From assembly GCA_002683405.1 (NCBI GenBank), contig NYTH01000052.1, forward strand, positions 1 through 64,000: 64,000 nt of DNA, in the 5' to 3' direction. The translations under genes were made by a program, and so were the position numbers. This DNA comes from Salinisphaeraceae bacterium (GTDB lineage Bacteria; Pseudomonadota; Gammaproteobacteria; Nevskiales; Salinisphaeraceae). Numbering within the stretch: position 1 is the first letter of the stretch; every line of letters begins with the position of its first letter. The notes under the pieces are model-generated. The model saw only the letters and a list, made by a program, of their open reading frames with translations. It was not told where the DNA came from and did no database searches. This document shows positions 60,025-64,000 of this stretch, in pieces.

Positions 60025-60291
60025 GGCGTGTTAACCATTAGCACGGCGCCGCGCCGGAGACCATTTTTTGCCGAGACAAGGCGTCGCGAGCGCGGTGTAG
60101 CACAGCTACATAAGCGAGCGACAACGCCGTGTCGGGGAAAAATGATCCCGGCCCGAAGGGTTGCGCGCAAAATTGCACCATGCGGCGTTGCGCGGCTTGG
60201 CCCTGGGAATGCCAGGGTCGGCGCCACGCGCCTTGCCTGGCACAATTTTGCACTGCAACGCGGCATCGCGGTAATGGTTAACACGCCCTAG
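60021..60291. repeat. Palindromic MITE-like element, type 1b
   Basis: A 271-bp element with perfect 20-bp inverted ends: CTAGGGCGTGTTAACCATTA at 60021 and its complement ending at 60291. Two internal hairpins (GTAGC-ACA-GCTAC and CCCTGG-GAATG-CCAGGG) are each flanked by AAGGCG and CAACGCCG motifs, so the whole is built of two subpalindromes. It fills the gap between the convergent dcd and prc genes, and the CTAG at each end gives the TAG stop codon of each. It shares core motifs with the element at 14047 but has different end sequences. Confidence 0.8.
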
Positions 60292-62378
60292 CGCATCTCG
60301 CCCCGCATGACCTGTCCGGAGGACTGGTCGTCCATCTGCTTGCCGAAGATTTCGACCATGTCCAGCAGGATATGGGCGGCTTCCTTCTGGTAGGCATCCG
60401 GGTCGTCATCCTCTTCCACGGACGTGTCCGGCCGGACCGAATCCTGCGGGTCGTCTTCCTTCTCGCTGTCCTGAAAGGCCTGGAAAGTTTCGAAGGGCGG
60501 CTTCCCGGTGGCTTCGCGGAACTGGTTGACGAGAGCCAGCCGCTTTTCGCGCAGCTGTTCCTGCTGGGACTGCCGCTTGGCCAGCACGAGCGAGACGGAC
60601 TTGCGGCTGTTGCGTTCGCGCGCCAGCTCGATCCGGTCCACCATATAGCGGAACTCCGCGTCGTCGGCTGCCCGCTGCTCGTGGCGCTTTTTCAATACCG
60701 GCAGGCTGTGCTCGATAAAGGGCGCGGCCGGGAAGTTGATGGCGTCGATCTCGTCCCAGGGCAGCGCGTGGGGGAGCGTGTCCTCGCCGATGAGTTCCGG
60801 GTCGACAAACGACGGGAAATGGATGTCCGGCCGCACGCCGTGCAGCTGGGTGCTGTCGCCGGTAATGCGGTAGAACTTGGCCTGGGTCAGCGTGAGACGT
60901 CCGCGACGGTCGTCACGAGACAGCGGCATGACAGACTGCACCGTACCCTTGCCGAAGGTCTGACTGCCCAGAATGATGCCGCGGCCGTAATCCTGAATGG
61001 CGGCCGCGAAGATTTCCGAGGCGGACGCGCTCAGACGATTGACGAGGACCGCGAGCGGACCGGAAAAGGCGGCGCGCGCGCTGCGGTTGCCGGCTATCTG
61101 TACGCCGCCGTCGGCATCCTTGATCTGCACCGCCGGGGCAGCGCCCATGAACAGGCCGACCAGATCGACGACTTCGCCCAGCGAGCCGCCGCCGTTGTTG
61201 CGCAGGTCCATCACCACGCCGGTGACGTCCTTTTCCTTGAGTTCATTGAGCAGGCGCTTCACGTCGTCGGCCGTGCCGTTGTAGAACATCGGCAGCCGGA
61301 TGACGCCGACCTTGCTGGTGTGGCCGTCATGCTCGACGTCCAGCACGCGGCTGCTGGCGGCCTGCTCCTTGAGCTCGATCTTGTCGCGCACGAGGGCGAT
61401 CGTATCGATTTCGCCCCCTTCGCTGGGCAGAATCTGCAGCCGCACGGTGCTGCCGATCTCGCCGCGGATGAGGCGCACGGTGTCGTCCAGCCGCATGCCC
61501 ACCACGTCGGTGAACTCGCCGCCCTTGCCCTGGCCAACCGCGACAATCCGGTCGGTGGGGCTGAGTCGGCCGCTCTTGGAGGCCGGGCCGCCCGGGATCA
61601 ATCGCACGATTTCGGCGTAGCCGTCCTCGTAACGCAGCTCGGCGCCGATGCCGTGCAGCGAGAGGTTCATGTTGATGTCGAACTCTTCCGACTGGCGCGG
61701 TGAGAGATAGTCGGTGTGCGGGTCGTAGGTCTGCGCGTAGGCGCTCATGTAGGCGCCAAAGGCATCGGTGGCGTTGGTCTGCTCGAGCTGGTTGATCTCG
61801 TTTTCGTAGCGCTGGCGCAGCCGCTTCTGGATGTCCTCGTCATCCATGTCGCTCAGGCGCATGTCGATGACCTGGCTTTCCAGCTGCTTGAGCCAGAGCG
61901 CCCGTCGACCCGCTTCGTTGTCCGGCCAGGGCTCCTCGGCGCGGTCCACGGTAAACGACTCGGCGTTGGTCAGATCGAGCTGATTCACGCCGGCGTCTAT
62001 CTGCTCCATGAGCCACTCGTCGATTTCGATGCGGCGCTTGCGAAAGGTGTTGTAAATATCGAAGGCCGCGCCCAGGTCGCCCTTCTTGAGCTGGTTGTCC
62101 AGTTCGTTGCCGTAGCGGCTGCGGAACCGGTCGACATCCTTGGCCAGGAAGATGCTGCGGGTGCCGTCAAGACGATCAATGAACAGGTCCAGCACCTTGC
62201 GCGAGAAACCGTCGTCCAGCTCGCTTCGGGCGTAGTGCTGCTCCTGAAATTGCTCCACCACGTCCCGGTCGATCGAGGCAAAGGACTTCTCCGGTTTCAG
62301 GGACGAATAGCCCCAGGCCAGGCTGACCGGAAGACAGAGCAGAACCGCGGTCCAGAGCCGCGCTGATAGGATCGACAT
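60288..62378 (-). CDS. prc: Tail-specific (carboxy-terminal processing) protease Prc
   Basis: A 696-residue periplasmic protease with signal peptide (TAVLLCLPVSLAWGYSSL). It has an N-terminal helical region, a PDZ domain (about 225-310; LSLHGIGAELRYEDGYAEIV) and the S41 protease domain. The catalytic Ser is in NRLSASASEIFAAAI and the Lys in LGSQTFGKGTVQSVMPL. A DUF3340-type C-terminal region follows. It degrades or trims proteins with non-polar C-termini. The ATG at 62378 is preferred to the upstream frame extension because it begins the signal peptide. The stop codon lies in the terminal repeat of the element at 60021. Confidence 0.93.
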   Translation of the reverse strand: MSILSARLWTAVLLCLPVSLAWGYSSLKPEKSFASIDRDVVEQFQEQHYARSELDDGFSRKVLDLFIDRLDGTRSIFLAKDVDRFRSRYGNELDNQLKKGDLGAAFDIYNTFRKRRIEIDEWLMEQIDAGVNQLDLTNAESFTVDRAEEPWPDNEAGRRALWLKQLESQVIDMRLSDMDDEDIQKRLRQRYENEINQLEQTNATDAFGAYMSAYAQTYDPHTDYLSPRQSEEFDINMNLSLHGIGAELRYEDGYAEIVRLIPGGPASKSGRLSPTDRIVAVGQGKGGEFTDVVGMRLDDTVRLIRGEIGSTVRLQILPSEGGEIDTIALVRDKIELKEQAASSRVLDVEHDGHTSKVGVIRLPMFYNGTADDVKRLLNELKEKDVTGVVMDLRNNGGGSLGEVVDLVGLFMGAAPAVQIKDADGGVQIAGNRSARAAFSGPLAVLVNRLSASASEIFAAAIQDYGRGIILGSQTFGKGTVQSVMPLSRDDRRGRLTLTQAKFYRITGDSTQLHGVRPDIHFPSFVDPELIGEDTLPHALPWDEIDAINFPAAPFIEHSLPVLKKRHEQRAADDAEFRYMVDRIELARERNSRKSVSLVLAKRQSQQEQLREKRLALVNQFREATGKPPFETFQAFQDSEKEDDPQDSVRPDTSVEEDDDPDAYQKEAAHILLDMVEIFGKQMDDQSSGQVMRGEMR

Positions 62379-62698
62379 ATCGGATAAATCCCTTTCCACA
62401 GAAAGCCGGCATGCGTCGTACGGCCGGCATCTCGCACATTCACCCCCTGCAGACCATTATGTTGGCTCAGGGTTCAGGCGAAAACATCAGTATATATGGC
62501 GGCTTGGCGCGAACGGGAGCCGCCCGGGCCAGCCGGCTTTCACTACCACTATACGCGCCCGACCCGTCGAACGGATGGGTACCCGGCTGGAAATCGGGCG
62601 CGTCAGGCTGTATGTTGCAACGCAACACTCGTGTATTTATGCACGCTCTGCCGCACAATGTGGTAAGTCCACTTACTGTCTCAGTCGGGGAAGACTCC
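62379..62698. other. Divergent prc/phaZ intergenic region
   Basis: Contains the promoters of both divergent genes. AT-rich tracts near 62450-62500 and 62635-62645 could hold -10 elements, but no clear consensus pair is visible. A palindrome, GTAAGT-CC-ACTTAC (62663-62676), lies 23 nt before the phaZ ATG and is a candidate regulator site in its leader. Confidence 0.5.
62663..62676 (+). promoter_or_regulatory. Palindrome upstream of the PHB depolymerase gene
   Basis: GTAAGT and ACTTAC in exact inverted arrangement with a 2-nt centre, 23 nt before the start codon. It could bind a dimeric regulator or fold in the leader mRNA. Confidence 0.35.
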
Positions 62699-63973
62699 AT
62701 GCGTTACGCCCTGTTCGATCTTCAGCGAGAAGCCATGCGTCCCATGACGGCCCTGCTGGCCGTGGCCGAGGACTGGGCCCGCTCGCCCGTGTATCCGCTG
62801 TCCGACACGCCGGTCGGCCGGTTCCAGGCGGCGTGGTTCGAATCGCTGGGCCGGTTGATGCGCACCTATCCCAAGCAGTCCTGGGTCTATCCGGACGTGC
62901 AGGTGGGCGACGAGCTGTGCCCCGTGCATCGCAGCATTATCCGCCGCAAGCCCTTCGGCAATCTCATTCGCTTCCGGCGTGAAGGTCTGCCCAAGGACGC
63001 GCCCCGCGTGCTGTTCGTGGCGGCCATGTCCGGGCATTACGCGACCCTGTCCAAGGAAACATTCCAGGAGTTTCTGCCGGATCACGAGGTGTACGTTACC
63101 GACTGGGTGGACGCGCGGCAGGTGCCGCTTTCTGCCGGCAAGTTCGGCTTCGAGGAATACGTGACCTATGTCATCGAGTTCCTCCAGGTCACGGGTCCGG
63201 ACACGCACGTCGTCGGTCTGTGCCAGGCGGCCGTGCCCGCGCTGGTGGCCACCTCGGTGATGAGTCGCGACGGGGATGCCGCCCGGCCCAAGACGCTGAC
63301 GCTGGTGGCGGGGCCGGTGGATATCCGGGTGAATCCGAACCAGATGCTCAACCGCGCCCAGAACCTGAGCGTGAAACGCCTGAAGCAGGCGGCCATCTAC
63401 CGGGTGCCCAGCCGCTTTCCCGGCGCGGGTCGCCGCGTCTATCCGGGGGCGCTGCAGATCATGGGCTTCATGTCGCTGAACGTGAAGCTGCACGCCCAGA
63501 AGCATCTGGAGTTTTTCCGCAACGTCTACAAGGGCCGCGAGGACGAGGCGCAGAAACATCGCGAGTTCTACAACGAATATTTCGCCATGATGGACACGTC
63601 GGCCGACTTCTATCTGGAAACGCTGCAGCGGGTGTTCATGGATCAGCATCTGCCCAAGGGCCTTATGCAGTACAAGGGTCAGACGGTGACCTGCGAGCCC
63701 ATCGTCGATGTGCCCCTGCTCACGATGGAGGGCGCCGACGACAACATGGTGAATGTGGGGCAGACCGCCGCCGCGGTGGATCTGTGCGAAAACCTGCCCA
63801 ACCGCCTCAAGGAGGCCTATGTCCAGCAGGGCGTGGGCCACTACGGCATATTCTCGGGGTCGCTGTATCGCGCCGAGGTGGCGCCGAAGATCAAGTCCTT
63901 TCAGAAGCGGCACGCGGCACCGCGGGACGAAACCGCGCTGGCGCGCAGCCGCAAGCGGGCCGCTTCAAGCTGA
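62699..63973 (+). CDS. phaZ: Intracellular polyhydroxyalkanoate depolymerase
   Basis: A 424-residue PHB depolymerase of the intracellular type. It has RYALFDLQREAMRPM at the N-terminus, VYVTDWVDARQVPLSAGKF, the lipase-box-like VVGLCQAAVPAL with Cys as nucleophile (typical of this group), and VPLLTMEGADDNMVNVGQ with the catalytic Asp. The His is near the C-terminus in GVGHYGIFSG. It mobilises stored polyhydroxybutyrate. The ATG at 62699 is the family start; the long frame upstream is non-coding. No PHA synthase or phasin gene is in the window. The gene ends 27 nt before the window edge. Confidence 0.94.
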   Translation: MRYALFDLQREAMRPMTALLAVAEDWARSPVYPLSDTPVGRFQAAWFESLGRLMRTYPKQSWVYPDVQVGDELCPVHRSIIRRKPFGNLIRFRREGLPKDAPRVLFVAAMSGHYATLSKETFQEFLPDHEVYVTDWVDARQVPLSAGKFGFEEYVTYVIEFLQVTGPDTHVVGLCQAAVPALVATSVMSRDGDAARPKTLTLVAGPVDIRVNPNQMLNRAQNLSVKRLKQAAIYRVPSRFPGAGRRVYPGALQIMGFMSLNVKLHAQKHLEFFRNVYKGREDEAQKHREFYNEYFAMMDTSADFYLETLQRVFMDQHLPKGLMQYKGQTVTCEPIVDVPLLTMEGADDNMVNVGQTAAAVDLCENLPNRLKEAYVQQGVGHYGIFSGSLYRAEVAPKIKSFQKRHAAPRDETALARSRKRAASS

Positions 63974-64000
63974 TCACGGCGGTCCGGCGCGACCGAGCCG

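Noticed and set aside
60021-60291. Two opposing 87-codon frames, both starting MLTI and ending VNTP
   Set aside because: Their symmetry is produced by the inverted repeat itself; not genes.
62411-62698. In-frame N-terminal extension of PhaZ
   Set aside because: Low-complexity and not like the family start; ATG at 62699 begins the conserved N-terminus.

Overview
The window is a GC-rich chromosomal segment from a free-living gammaproteobacterium. The evidence is an RRM RNA-binding protein, YceH, SlyD, Tag, Prc, bifunctional glutathionylspermidine synthetase, KatG next to a Fur-type regulator, a PHB depolymerase, PQQ alcohol dehydrogenase, and many Sec, Tat and lipoprotein signals. A marine or halophilic lineage near Salinisphaerales/Nevskiales is possible, but that is only a guess from gene content. 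No rRNA, tRNA, CRISPR array or integrase was seen.

Layout. Positions 1-5990 are an accessory island, visibly less GC-rich than the rest. It holds a DUF4258/YgiT-type zinc-finger toxin-antitoxin pair, a truncated IS4-type transposase, a HigBA pair whose HigB is frameshifted, and a three-gene set: a membrane-anchored DUF2726 protein with a zinc finger, a membrane-anchored hypothetical protein, and a nuclease-like/DUF2075 helicase. Positions 5989-24882 carry mostly housekeeping and redox genes: DUF1353, RRM protein, zinc metallopeptidase, MDR and PRISE-like reductases, Gss, a thiolase lacking its catalytic Cys, a MASE1-CHASE histidine kinase, a GAF-GGDEF cyclase, PpiC, an exported 2-hydroxyacid dehydrogenase, and an NTP/NDP-type transporter. 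Positions 23932-29542 hold a Tat aldo/keto reductase-porin-cytochrome b561 cluster and a fur-katG unit behind a palindromic operator. Positions 29798-36979 hold an EF-hand protein, lipoproteins, a Na+/H+ antiporter, a patatin and an AEC carrier.

Positions 37368-40326 are a translationally coupled signalling operon: PAS-PAS histidine kinase, response regulator, and a receiver-BLUF fusion. It lies beside YghU-type GST and TspO. Positions 42483-48781 contain an exported 11-residue-repeat protein, YceH, a Nudix hydrolase, a lipoprotein quinohemoprotein alcohol dehydrogenase, a retropepsin-like protease, topoisomerase IB and a DUF2945 protein. Positions 49569-51612 are a thiolase-crotonase operon. 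Divergent from it is a radical-SAM/UdgX DNA-repair pair with an exact LexA-type box over its promoter. Positions 54510-57308 carry DUF427, a styrene-oxide-isomerase homologue, a GST, Tag and an exported protein. The window ends with SlyD, a HAD protein, a dCTP deaminase, Prc and PhaZ.

The chromosome also carries small palindromic, MITE-like elements at 14047, 40453 (with a second element nested inside it), 48804 and 60021. Several sit at gene 3' ends and supply stop codons.

How the genes work together: oxidative and electrophile stress handling is a recurring theme (KatG/Fur, Gss and YghU, GSTs, reductases). Light and redox signalling (BLUF, TspO), acyl-CoA/PHB carbon metabolism and SOS-type DNA repair (rSAM-UdgX, Tag) are the other coherent groups. 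The strongest candidates for new biology are the SOS-boxed leaderless rSAM-UdgX operon, the island nuclease/helicase set, the receiver-BLUF operon, the hendecad exported protein and the styrene-oxide-isomerase/GST pair.
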